This document shows, in pieces, positions 20,830 through 29,968 of a stretch of 64,000 nucleotides of DNA. Position numbers and translations under genes: made by a program. The notes beneath the pieces were generated by a model, which was not told the origin of the DNA, made no database searches, and was given only the letters and a program-made list of their open reading frames with translations. Source of the stretch: Acidimicrobiaceae bacterium. Lineage in GTDB: Bacteria; Actinomycetota; Acidimicrobiia; Acidimicrobiales; RAAP-2. The stretch is from NCBI GenBank assembly GCA_027355725.1, contig DAIEHI010000104.1, positions 1 through 64,000 on the forward strand. The letters are read 5' to 3'. Within the stretch, counting starts at the first letter, position 1. Every line of letters begins with the position of its first letter.

Positions 20830-21654
20830 ATGAGTGATCTTGAAACGCGCATCAACGAATGGTTTGACCACATCGCCGACATGACACCGGAGAACACCGA
20901 GGCGCGTCGAGACGTTGAATTGGTGATCACGAAGCTTGACGACGGTCAGTTGCGCGTCGCCGAAGTCGATAAAGGGGGCGACGTTCTCGTCCACGAGTGG
21001 GTGAAGAAGGCGATCTTGCTTCTCTTCCGACTTCGCTCCATGACCAAGATCGAGGTGGGCCCATTTGAATACTTCGACAAGTTGGACCTGAAGAGTGACT
21101 ACGAACGTCGAGGGGTGCGAGTGTTGCCGGGGGCGTCAGCTCGTCGCGGCAGTTTTCTCAGTCCCGGGGTGATCTTGATGCCGAGCTACGTAAATATCGG
21201 TGCGTGGGTCGGTCCGGGAACGATGGTCGACACCTGGGCCACGGTTGGCAGCTGCGCCCAGATCGGAGCGAATGTCCACCTGGCGGGGGGTGTTGGGATC
21301 GGTGGGGTGCTCGAGCCCGCCAATGCGGTACCCGTGGTGATCGAGGACGGCGCGTTCATTGGTAGTCGGTGCATGATCGTCGACGGTGCGCGCGTCGGCA
21401 AGGGCTCAGTGCTCGGTGCAGGAACGATTCTCAATCCGACAATTCCAGTCATTGACGCCCTCACCGGCGAGGAAGTCTCGAGGGGCTACGTGCCAGACCA
21501 CTGTGTCGCGGTGTCGGCCAATCGGCGTCGCGAATTTCCCGGCGGAGAGTTCTTCCTGCCATGTGTCCTGATTATCAAGCGTCTCGAAGAGGGTGAACAG
21601 CACAACAAAGTCGCGCTCAACGACTTGTTGCGGGATCACGGCGTTCCCACATGA
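20830..21654 (+). CDS. dapD: 2,3,4,5-tetrahydropyridine-2,6-dicarboxylate N-succinyltransferase
   Basis: Left-handed beta-helix hexapeptide repeats; VLPGASARRGSFLSPGVILMPSYVNIGAWVGPGTMVDTWATVGSCAQIG. Confidence 0.95.
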   Translation: MSDLETRINEWFDHIADMTPENTEARRDVELVITKLDDGQLRVAEVDKGGDVLVHEWVKKAILLLFRLRSMTKIEVGPFEYFDKLDLKSDYERRGVRVLPGASARRGSFLSPGVILMPSYVNIGAWVGPGTMVDTWATVGSCAQIGANVHLAGGVGIGGVLEPANAVPVVIEDGAFIGSRCMIVDGARVGKGSVLGAGTILNPTIPVIDALTGEEVSRGYVPDHCVAVSANRRREFPGGEFFLPCVLIIKRLEEGEQHNKVALNDLLRDHGVPT

Positions 21655-22700
21655 GCCGTCTCGACCAAGCCATGGCGCTCGTGCGAATCGATTCGGTGAG
21701 CGGCAACGAGTCAACAATCGCTGAGGTTGTGGAGCGGGCGCTCAGGGAGAACTCACATCTCGAGGTCGAGCGCATCGGGGACAATGTCATTGCGCGCACG
21801 ACCGGCCTGCACGGTACTCGACTCCTCGTGGCTGGACATCTCGACACGGTACCCGGCGACGTCACCGGGGCGCTCATAGAAGGCGACCGACTCACTGGCC
21901 TTGGCGCGTGTGACATGAAAGGTTCGCTTTCGGTGATGCTCGAGCTGGCGCGTGAGGAGAAGTCCCGCCCGGTTGAGGTGACCTGGGTCTTTTACGCGCG
22001 TGAGGAGATTGCTCGAGCGCAGTCAGGCTTGCTCGAGGTGGGCGAGTTACGACCCGACCTATTGCAGGCGGACGCGGCAGTGCTGGCTGAGCCGACGGGC
22101 GGGTTCGTTGAGGCGGGCTGTCAGGGAACCCTTCGCGTGGTGGTTGAATTACGCGGCCGCCGCGCACACACTGCGAGGCCCTTTGTTGGGGTCAATGCGC
22201 TTCACCGACTTGGTGAATTGCTTTCACGCGTCGCTGCCTACGAACCGCGTGTTGTTGAGATCGATGGTGTCACCTATATTGAACAGCTTCAAGCGGTCGC
22301 GGTCGAGGGGGGCATTGCTTCGAACGTTGTGCCTGATCTTGCGCGCTGCACCCTCAATCATCGGGTTGCACCTGATCGAACTCGCGATGACGCGCTGGCG
22401 TGGTTAAGGCACTTCCTTGGTGATTCGCTCGAGGATGGCGACTCGCTCGAGGTTGCGGACTGGGCACCTTCGAGCCCCCCGGCACTTGCTAATGAACGAC
22501 TGAGCGCTCTCGTAGCGCTCTCGCACAGCCCTGCGCGGGCGAAGGTGGGTTGGACCGACGTTGCAACGTTTGCGGATTTGGGCATTGCCGCAACCAATTT
22601 CGGAGCCGGTGATCCCTTGTTGGCTCATCGAAGTGATGAATACGTGACTGCCCAGGAGTTAGATCAGTTCGCCGCAGTTCTGGATACTTGGCTCGGTTGA
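21651..22700 (+). CDS. dapE: Succinyl-diaminopimelate desuccinylase
   Basis: M20 peptidase: VAGHLDTVPGD, GLGACDMKGSLSVML, FYAREEIA; overlaps dapD stop. Confidence 0.93.
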   Translation: MSRLDQAMALVRIDSVSGNESTIAEVVERALRENSHLEVERIGDNVIARTTGLHGTRLLVAGHLDTVPGDVTGALIEGDRLTGLGACDMKGSLSVMLELAREEKSRPVEVTWVFYAREEIARAQSGLLEVGELRPDLLQADAAVLAEPTGGFVEAGCQGTLRVVVELRGRRAHTARPFVGVNALHRLGELLSRVAAYEPRVVEIDGVTYIEQLQAVAVEGGIASNVVPDLARCTLNHRVAPDRTRDDALAWLRHFLGDSLEDGDSLEVADWAPSSPPALANERLSALVALSHSPARAKVGWTDVATFADLGIAATNFGAGDPLLAHRSDEYVTAQELDQFAAVLDTWLG

Positions 22701-22704
22701 GGAG

Positions 22705-23328
22705 TCAGTAACTCCGAAGCACCGAAATGACGCGGCCAAACACCGTGACGTCGCGAGTGTCGAATTCCATTGCTTCAAGACTGCGGTTCTCCGGCTTCAA
22801 GACGGTTCGAGCGCCCTGGGGGAAATAGCGCTTCACTGTCGCCTCGTCGTCATGTATGCCCGCAACCACTATTTCACCGGTCAAAGCAGAACTCTGGCGC
22901 TGGACCACGACGTAGTCACCCGGCAAGATTCCGGCTTCGATCATTGAGTCGCCGCGAACCTGCAGGACAAAACTGTCTCCACGCCCCGCGAACTGCTCGG
23001 GGATTGACATGAGTTCATGGCTTGTCTCTGCGGCAAGCACGCCGGTGCCCGCGGCGACGTCGCCAACGAAAGGGATGTGTCGGATGTGCTGATCAGGAAC
23101 GGGGTTCTCTGCATCGAGGCGCACTGTAAGTGTGCGCGGTTGCTGGGGATTCTTCTCAATGAATCCTGCGTTCTTCAACACCTCAATGTGATTGGCCACG
23201 GTGGCGGGGGACTTGAGGCCAACGTGGTCACCTATTTCACGGATGGTGGGTGGGAAATTTCGCTCACGTTGACATGAGATGATGAATTCGAGGATCTGAC
23301 GACGCATCGGTGTTAGGACTTCTGCCAT
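22705..23328 (-). CDS. lexA: LexA repressor
   Basis: Winged-helix N-terminus (FPPTIREIGDHVGLKSPATVANHIEVLKNAGFI); S24 peptidase VRGDSMIEAGILPGDYVVV. Confidence 0.97.
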   Translation of the reverse strand: MAEVLTPMRRQILEFIISCQRERNFPPTIREIGDHVGLKSPATVANHIEVLKNAGFIEKNPQQPRTLTVRLDAENPVPDQHIRHIPFVGDVAAGTGVLAAETSHELMSIPEQFAGRGDSFVLQVRGDSMIEAGILPGDYVVVQRQSSALTGEIVVAGIHDDEATVKRYFPQGARTVLKPENRSLEAMEFDTRDVTVFGRVISVLRSY

Positions 23329-23342
23329 TGGGCCTCCAGGAA

Positions 23343-23356
23343 CGAACAGTTGTTCG
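23343..23356. promoter_or_regulatory. LexA/SOS box upstream of lexA (CGAACAGTTGTTCG)
   Basis: Perfect CGAAC-N4-GTTCG palindrome 15 bp upstream of the lexA start. Confidence 0.93.
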
Positions 23357-23383
23357 TAGTGTAGGTCATCCCTGATGGGGAGT

Positions 23384-23397
23384 CAAACATTTGTTCG
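23384..23397. promoter_or_regulatory. Second LexA-like box (CAAACATTTGTTCG)
   Basis: One mismatch from CGAAC-N4-GTTCG. Confidence 0.7.
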
Positions 23398-23584
23398 TAG
23401 TGACGAAATCGCGACCGGGATGTCAATTTCCTGTAACAAAGCAAAGGTTTAAGTCTGAAAGTGGCTGCTACTGTTCCACACAGACCAAATCGGTCGCAAC
23501 AATTCTTGTTGCTTTTCGTGATGTCTTCGTGACGGTATCGAAAAGTTTTCAGGGGAACAGAATACAGTTGAGGAGGACGAGCTG

Positions 23585-24769
23585 ATGAAGCTTCGTTTGA
23601 ATAAGACGGTGGCTATGGCCGCGTCGGGTGCTCTGCTGTTGATGGCGGTGCCGGCAATCGGTCTCGCATCAACCTCAGGTGCTGCAGTAAAGGCAAAGCC
23701 GACGTACACCATTGGGTACGAAGGACCGCTGTCGGGTGGTAACCAGCAGTTGGGCTTGAACATGGTGTTCGCCGTTCAGTTGGCAATCAACCAGGCCAAC
23801 GCGACGGGGAAGTTGCCGTTCAAGTTGCAGTTGAAGACGTACGACGATCAAGGTGACCCGACCATCGCACCTACCCAGGCGCAGGCTGCAGTGCACAACA
23901 AGAACCTTGTCGCTTTGGTGGGTCCAGCGTTCTCGGGTGCCACGGCCGCCGCAGAGCCTTACTACAAGGCTGCGCACATCGCCACGGTGAGTCCGTCGGC
24001 AACGCGCGTGTCGCTGGCAACGAGTGGATGGAACAACTTCTTCCGCGTAGTTGCAGACGACGGCGTCCAGGGTCCTGCTGACGCTACGTACATGGTGAAG
24101 AAGTTGGGCAAGAACTCTGTCTACGTCGTTAACGACGGCACTTCTTACGGCCAGGGTGTGGCGAGCGCCTTCGCAACCCAGGCAACAAGCCTTGGCGCCA
24201 CAGTGGCAACCGCCACAGTGCCGGGTACCTCTCAGTGCCAGAACGGTACTGCGTCGGCAACCCAGTACTCAGCCGCAGCAACCCAGGTGGTCGCCAGTGG
24301 AGCGAAGGGCATGTTCTACGGTGGTTACTACTGTGACCTTGGTTTGTTCCTCGGTGCGCTGCAGTCAGCTGGCTACACGGGTGCGATCATGTCAGACGAC
24401 GGTTCACTGTCGCCAGCATTGATCTCGAGCACCACTCCAGCCTCAGCAGCGAATGGCGTGTACTTGACCTGCGCTTGCGCGTCATCGACGAACAAGACCT
24501 TCAACGCCAAGTACCAGGCACTCGCACACTTCAGCGCTGCGAACGCTACGTACGCTCCTGAGTCCTACGACGCTACGAACGCCATCATCAACGCCATGAA
24601 GTCGTTGAAGAAGGTGACTCGAATTGGCATCGTTAATGCATTGCACAAGTTGACCTGGAAGGGTATGACCAAGGTCATCAAGTTCCAGAAGAACGGCAAC
24701 ATCTCGGGCTCAGCTATCTACGTGAACCAAGTGAAGAACGGCGTTATCGTTCAGCTTGGCCTCGAGTAA
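23585..24769 (+). CDS. ABC transporter substrate-binding protein, branched-chain amino acid type
   Basis: Signal peptide, YTIGYEGPLSGGNQQLGLNMVFAVQLAINQAN; LivJ-like fold; followed by LivHMGF-type genes. Confidence 0.9.
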   Translation: MKLRLNKTVAMAASGALLLMAVPAIGLASTSGAAVKAKPTYTIGYEGPLSGGNQQLGLNMVFAVQLAINQANATGKLPFKLQLKTYDDQGDPTIAPTQAQAAVHNKNLVALVGPAFSGATAAAEPYYKAAHIATVSPSATRVSLATSGWNNFFRVVADDGVQGPADATYMVKKLGKNSVYVVNDGTSYGQGVASAFATQATSLGATVATATVPGTSQCQNGTASATQYSAAATQVVASGAKGMFYGGYYCDLGLFLGALQSAGYTGAIMSDDGSLSPALISSTTPASAANGVYLTCACASSTNKTFNAKYQALAHFSAANATYAPESYDATNAIINAMKSLKKVTRIGIVNALHKLTWKGMTKVIKFQKNGNISGSAIYVNQVKNGVIVQLGLE

Positions 24770-24790
24770 CGTACAGAAATTCAGTGTTTG

Positions 24791-24825
24791 AGCGAAGGGC
24801 CGGAGGATTCCTCCGGCCCTTCGCT
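24791..24825 (+). terminator. 17-bp perfect inverted repeat after the SBP gene (attenuator/terminator-like hairpin)
   Basis: agcgaagggccggagga / tcctccggcccttcgct read directly; no following T-tract. Confidence 0.7.
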
Positions 24826-24862
24826 CTTCGCTACACTTTGCAAGCACAATTGAGGGGTCATT

Positions 24863-25825
24863 TTGGGCGGGTTTTGGCATTACTTATTGAGTCACTTGGT
24901 GACACTTCGTCGTGAATTCTGGTATTTGTTCGTCGGTGGCGTCGCGAATGGTTTCCTCTACGGAATGGTGGCGGTCGGCTACACGCTCGTCTACGGAGTG
25001 CTTCGACTCATCAACTTCGCCCACTCGGAGATCTTCATGTCAGGGGGCTTCGCCGGCTACTTCGTGATGAAAGCAATGATTGGCTCCTCGGTTCCGAGTG
25101 GCTTCGCCACGGTGTACTTAATCGTCATAGGCATCGTCGCCGGCGGCGTCGTGGGAGCGATTGTTGCAACATTGCTCGAGCGTGTTGCGTATCGACCACT
25201 GCGTAGACGAAACGCACCCAAACTCGCGTATCTAATCAGCGCCATTGGTTCGTCGTACTTCCTCTTCAACTTGGCAGGTAAGGAATTCGGTCGGTACTCG
25301 ATTTCGGTTCCTCAGCCGTACGTCAATCACACGGTGTTCACAATCTTTGGCGCCCCGGTGCAGCTCTATTACATAGTGATTCTGATCGTCGGCGTCGTAA
25401 TGTTCCTAGGCCTGGACCGAGTAGTTGCGACGACGAAGCTTGGGCGAGGAATCCGCGCAGTGGCCCAAGATGCAGAGACGGCTTCATTGATGGGTGTCAA
25501 CATTGACCGCACTATCGCGATGACCTTCATCGTTGGCGGTGCTCTTGGCGGCGCGGCGGGCTTCTTGTTTGGCCTGGGCACGGGTGTGGTGTTCACCATG
25601 GGCTTCACTCCCGCGCTGAAGGCCTTCACTGCAGCGGTTCTTGGGGGGATTGGAAACCTTCGAGGTGCCATGATTGGTGGGCTGTTGCTGGGCGTGGTCG
25701 AGAGCCTTTCTGTGGTCTTTGTCCAAGCGGCCTACATCGACGTTGTAGCGTTTGGGATCCTGGTGGCGGTCTTGCTGATTCGCCCGACGGGCCTCCTCGG
25801 TGAGCGGTTGGGTCGGGCGGCATAA
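24863..25825 (+). CDS. livH: Branched-chain amino acid ABC transporter permease (LivH-like)
   Basis: ~8 TM; GVLRLINFAHSEIFMSGGFAGY; GRGIRAVAQDAETASLMGVNIDRTI. Confidence 0.92.
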   Translation: MGGFWHYLLSHLVTLRREFWYLFVGGVANGFLYGMVAVGYTLVYGVLRLINFAHSEIFMSGGFAGYFVMKAMIGSSVPSGFATVYLIVIGIVAGGVVGAIVATLLERVAYRPLRRRNAPKLAYLISAIGSSYFLFNLAGKEFGRYSISVPQPYVNHTVFTIFGAPVQLYYIVILIVGVVMFLGLDRVVATTKLGRGIRAVAQDAETASLMGVNIDRTIAMTFIVGGALGGAAGFLFGLGTGVVFTMGFTPALKAFTAAVLGGIGNLRGAMIGGLLLGVVESLSVVFVQAAYIDVVAFGILVAVLLIRPTGLLGERLGRAA

Positions 25826-27168
25826 TGAGGACGCTCTTTCACAACGTGAGCGTTCGTCGACTGATCAGCGCTCTTGCGGTCATGGCGGTGGTTGCGGTAA
25901 TGACCGGTCCCGCCGGTAGCACCGAGACTCCGACGGCGGGATTCACCGGCTCCTTCGCTGAGAAATCGTCTTTCTTCGGTATGTTCGAGACAGTCCGTTG
26001 GGTTCCATTCCTATTTCTCGGCCTCGTTTTCTTCTCAGTGTGGAGTCTGTGGTTGTCGCGGGGTCAGCAGGTAAAAGATGGCGTCGCCAAGGTGTTTGCG
26101 GCGCCGCGCGCGGCAGCTGAGAGACGACCAGTTCGTTGGGGCATCGCAGTGCTGCTCATCGTGGTCGCGCTCATCCTGCCTCACATCATCACCGACCCCT
26201 TCTGGCAGGCGGCCATGGTCGAACAAATTGCGGTCTATGTCTTGCTCGCGGTCGGACTGAATGTCGTCGTCGGTTTTGCTGGACTACTTGACCTTGGATT
26301 CGTGGCGTTCTACGCGATTGGCGCCTATACGACCGCGTGGGTAACTGGAGCTTTGCCGCTGCCTCCGCTCTTTGGAATCCATATGGACCCGTTCTTCGCC
26401 ATTCCGATTGCCATCGTGATCGCGATGTTGGCGGGCATCATCCTTGGCGCGCCGACACTTCGATTGAGGGGCGACTATCTGGCCATTGTGACGCTCGGCT
26501 TTGGTGAGATCATCACGATTTTCGCCAATAATCTCTACGGCATCACGGGCGGATCTCAGGGTACGGCATTGATCCCGCACTTCTCGTTGCACGTTGGACC
26601 GATTAAGTACCTCTGGGGACTCACGCCGGTGCCGTACTATTACTTGACGTTGGTCTTTGTCGTCTTGTTCCTCGCGGCATTCTCTCTCCTAGAGCATTCG
26701 AGAGTGGGCCGTGCCTGGACCGCGATTCGAGAAGACGAGGTGGCCGCTGAATCGGTTGGCATCAACCCCCTCAAATACAAGGTGATGGCCTTCGCCATCG
26801 GCGCCTCAACTGCGGGATTTGCCGGGGTCGTGACGGCGAGTCAGTCAAACAACATCTTCCCGTCAAGTTTCACTTTGTCATTTTCGATCAACATCCTGGT
26901 ACTCGTGATCTTCGGTGGCATGGGTTCCATCTTCGGCGTCGTGCTCGGTGCAATTATCATCCAGACCGGTTCGATGTACCTGTTGCACACCCCACCGGCT
27001 GGGTATCAGCCCTCCGACCTCTATGTCTACTTGGGAGCACTGCTCGTGATGATGATGATCTTTCGTCCTGCGGGCCTCGTCCCCTCCCGTCGCCGTCGTC
27101 GAGAGATTCGACTTTCGGAGGCGGGGGAAGGACACGCCGATGAGGTACTGACAGGAGATCAGCCGTGA
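25825..27168 (+). CDS. livM: Branched-chain amino acid ABC transporter permease (LivM-like)
   Basis: LDLGFVAFYAIGAYTTA; GRAWTAIREDEVAAESVGINPLKYK. Confidence 0.92.
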   Translation: MRTLFHNVSVRRLISALAVMAVVAVMTGPAGSTETPTAGFTGSFAEKSSFFGMFETVRWVPFLFLGLVFFSVWSLWLSRGQQVKDGVAKVFAAPRAAAERRPVRWGIAVLLIVVALILPHIITDPFWQAAMVEQIAVYVLLAVGLNVVVGFAGLLDLGFVAFYAIGAYTTAWVTGALPLPPLFGIHMDPFFAIPIAIVIAMLAGIILGAPTLRLRGDYLAIVTLGFGEIITIFANNLYGITGGSQGTALIPHFSLHVGPIKYLWGLTPVPYYYLTLVFVVLFLAAFSLLEHSRVGRAWTAIREDEVAAESVGINPLKYKVMAFAIGASTAGFAGVVTASQSNNIFPSSFTLSFSINILVLVIFGGMGSIFGVVLGAIIIQTGSMYLLHTPPAGYQPSDLYVYLGALLVMMMIFRPAGLVPSRRRRREIRLSEAGEGHADEVLTGDQP

Positions 27169-27971
27169 GCGACAGGATCTTCGATGTTCAGAACGTCACA
27201 CTTCGCTTCGGCGGCGTGGTGTCACTTAATGACGTGAGCCTCCATCAGAACCGCGGAGAGATTCTCGCGGTGATTGGGCCCAACGGTGCCGGCAAGACAT
27301 CGCTGTTCAATTCTCTGACTGGTGTCTATCAGCCCCAAGAGGGCACAATCACGTTCCTTGGGCGTGACGCCAAGCCAATTTCTATCATTGGCAAGAAGGC
27401 ACACCAAGTGAGCTCCGCGGGCGTCGCGCGCACCTTTCAAGCGTCGAGGATGTTCAGTGCGCTCACCGCATTTGAGAACGTCAAGATTGGTGCTGAATCA
27501 CACCGCGGCATTGGGGTGCTCGGTGCGATGTTGAAGGGCCCCGGCACTCGCAAGGACGAGAAGTCCTCGGACGCCAAGACGTTCAAGTTGTTGGAGTTCG
27601 TTGGCATGACGGAGAAGGCCAATGTGGTTTCCGCTTCACTCTCCTATGGTGACCGGCGCCGACTCGAGATTGCTCGCGGACTCGCGACTGATCCCCAGGT
27701 GCTGCTCCTCGACGAACCCGCGGCCGGAACGAACCCTTCAGAAAAGATCCAACTTACGGAGTTGATTCGAAAAGTGCGCGATGAGATGGGCGTGTCGATC
27801 TTGTTGATCGAACACGACATGAAGCTCGTAATGTCTCTCGCTGAGCGCCTGTACGTCTTGAACTTCGGCGGGGTGATCGCCGAGGGGACGCCAGAAGAGA
27901 TTCGCGCCAACCCAGCCGTCATCGAGGCCTACCTAGGCTCGTCGAGCGTTACGACCGAGGAGCAGGCATGA
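27165..27971 (+). CDS. livG: ABC transporter ATP-binding protein (LivG-like)
   Basis: GPNGAGKTSLFNSLTG Walker A; LSYGDRRRLEIARGL; LLLDEPAAG. Confidence 0.93.
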   Translation: MSDRIFDVQNVTLRFGGVVSLNDVSLHQNRGEILAVIGPNGAGKTSLFNSLTGVYQPQEGTITFLGRDAKPISIIGKKAHQVSSAGVARTFQASRMFSALTAFENVKIGAESHRGIGVLGAMLKGPGTRKDEKSSDAKTFKLLEFVGMTEKANVVSASLSYGDRRRLEIARGLATDPQVLLLDEPAAGTNPSEKIQLTELIRKVRDEMGVSILLIEHDMKLVMSLAERLYVLNFGGVIAEGTPEEIRANPAVIEAYLGSSSVTTEEQA

Positions 27972-28684
27972 TGCTGCAAGTTAATGATGCCGTTGTTCGC
28001 TACGGTGCGATCACCGCGCTTCACGGCATAACCTTCGAGGTGCAAAAGGGAGAGATCGTCACCCTGCTCGGTGCTAATGGTGCTGGAAAATCAACGACGC
28101 TTCGAATGTTGTCGGGACTGCACGCACCGGCTACTGGATCCATTGTCTTCGAGGGCCACGACATCTCCCAGGTCAAGGCGCACAAGTTCATGGAACTGGG
28201 CATCGCCCACGTGCCAGAAGGTCGGCGCATCTTTCCCCAGATGACGGTCGAGGAGAATCTTGAAATGGGCGCTTTCACGAGAAAGGGATCGTTCAGCGAC
28301 GACATGGAACGCATGTACACGACGTTCCCGATCCTAAAGGAGCGACGCAAGCAACTCGGTGGAAACCTTTCTGGGGGTGAGCAGCAGATGCTCGCTATCG
28401 GACGTGCACTCATGGGCAACCCGCGACTGTTGCTGTTGGACGAGCCGTCAATGGGTCTCGCCCCCATGATCATTGAAACGATTTTTCGAATCATCGATGA
28501 GATTCGAGACTCCGGTACTACGGTCTTCGTGGTCGAGCAGAACGCAGCCCAAGCGCTTCGCATCGCCGACCGCGGCTACGTGATGGAAAACGGTCGCATT
28601 GTCTTTGGCGACAAGGCGAGCAACTTGTTGCACGACGAGCGAGTGCGAGCCGTCTACCTGGGCGAGACAGTCGAAGGCGACTAG
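27968..28684 (+). CDS. livF: ABC transporter ATP-binding protein (LivF-like)
   Basis: GANGAGKSTTLRMLSG; LSGGEQQMLAIGRALM; LLLDEPSMGLAP. Confidence 0.93.
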   Translation: MMLQVNDAVVRYGAITALHGITFEVQKGEIVTLLGANGAGKSTTLRMLSGLHAPATGSIVFEGHDISQVKAHKFMELGIAHVPEGRRIFPQMTVEENLEMGAFTRKGSFSDDMERMYTTFPILKERRKQLGGNLSGGEQQMLAIGRALMGNPRLLLLDEPSMGLAPMIIETIFRIIDEIRDSGTTVFVVEQNAAQALRIADRGYVMENGRIVFGDKASNLLHDERVRAVYLGETVEGD

Positions 28685-28688
28685 TCGA

Positions 28689-29183
28689 ATGGCTGATCAG
28701 CCACTGACGTCAAAGGCGCTGCACCCGAGTGCCCAGCGAGTCGCTGCGGCACTGGCGGAGCGTGGCGTACTTGGACCGGTGCATCAGTTCGAAGTGTCTA
28801 CCAAGTCCTCAGCGGACGCCGCTGCGGCGCTTGACTGCGAAATTGGGGCCATTGCGAGCTGTCTCGTATTCATGCTCGACGACGAGCCGATCGTCGTTGT
28901 GAAGAGTGGCGCGAATCGCGTTGACACGAAGCAGTTGGCGCACGTTGCTCGGGGCGTCGGCGTGCGTCAGGCAACTCCAGATGAGGTGCGCGCAGCGACG
29001 GGACAGCCCATTGGCGGAGTCTCGCCGGTTGGATGGCCTGTGGCGCTTCGAGTCTTCATTGACGACACGCTCGGCGGTTACGAACGCGTGTGGTCGGCGT
29101 GTGGAACACCGAACGCAGTGTTCGCCACGACCTATGACGAGCTGGTTCGCCTTACTGAGGCGACGCCGTTGACGCTTCACTGA
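28689..29183 (+). CDS. YbaK/EbsC (ProX-like) aminoacyl-tRNA deacylase family protein
   Basis: AAALDCEIGAIASCLVFMLDDEPIVVVKSGANRVD; QPIGGVSPVGWP; ATG at 28689. Confidence 0.85.
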   Translation: MADQPLTSKALHPSAQRVAAALAERGVLGPVHQFEVSTKSSADAAAALDCEIGAIASCLVFMLDDEPIVVVKSGANRVDTKQLAHVARGVGVRQATPDEVRAATGQPIGGVSPVGWPVALRVFIDDTLGGYERVWSACGTPNAVFATTYDELVRLTEATPLTLH

Positions 29184-29236
29184 TTGACAGCTCCTTCATC
29201 TCATCGCGACCGTTGTGGCTCCTACGAGGAGAGACA

Positions 29237-29968
29237 ATGCAAATGCACAGCGACGCGCAGATTGGGCAGTGTTGGAAGGACTTCGCCGACGTGGTGTCGG
29301 CCGGGATCTCTCGGGTCCTCCTCTATGGCCCACCGGGTACTGGCAAAACGTACGCGGCGCTTCACTTTGGAAGCTCGAGTTCCATGGCGGAACGCCTTGT
29401 GTGCACTGAGGACCTCACGACCGGAGAGATCACGGGCACGTGGATGCCGACTGGCGAGGGGAGCTGGTCGTGGCATGAGGGCCCGGCAATTCGTGCGTGG
29501 AAGGATAACGGGGGTCTGGGTGGTCGACTCGTCGTTGACGAGGTGGACCGCGCGTCGGGCGATGCATTGAGCACGTTGCTCGCCGTCACTGATTCAATGG
29601 AATCTGCGCGTTGGCGAAATCCCGAGAACGGCGAGTGGGTGAGCCCCGGTCCCGAGTTCTCAGTCATCATGACGACCAATGTAGAGGACTTGGCTGCGAT
29701 CCCACCGGCCCTTCGAGACCGTTTCGCGGTAGCGATTCGCATCGATCGACCACACCGTGACGCTCTCGAGTTGCTCAGTGAAGACTTACGACACGCCGCG
29801 CTCGCGAGCTCCATCGCCGAAGGGCCCCGTCGACTGTCGCTTCGTAGTTTCTACGCATTCGATCAACTTCGCCTCCGCCTGGGCCCCGACCGCGCTGCAC
29901 GAATCATCTTTGGCGACGATCGAGCGGAGTCGGTCCTTGATGCACTTCGGATCAGAGCCCTCGAATGA
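29237..29968 (+). CDS. AAA+ ATPase (MoxR-like)
   Basis: VLLYGPPGTGKTYAAL Walker A; RLVVDEVDRASGDALSTLL Walker B; PPALRDRFAV arginine-finger region. Confidence 0.85.
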   Translation: MQMHSDAQIGQCWKDFADVVSAGISRVLLYGPPGTGKTYAALHFGSSSSMAERLVCTEDLTTGEITGTWMPTGEGSWSWHEGPAIRAWKDNGGLGGRLVVDEVDRASGDALSTLLAVTDSMESARWRNPENGEWVSPGPEFSVIMTTNVEDLAAIPPALRDRFAVAIRIDRPHRDALELLSEDLRHAALASSIAEGPRRLSLRSFYAFDQLRLRLGPDRAARIIFGDDRAESVLDALRIRALE

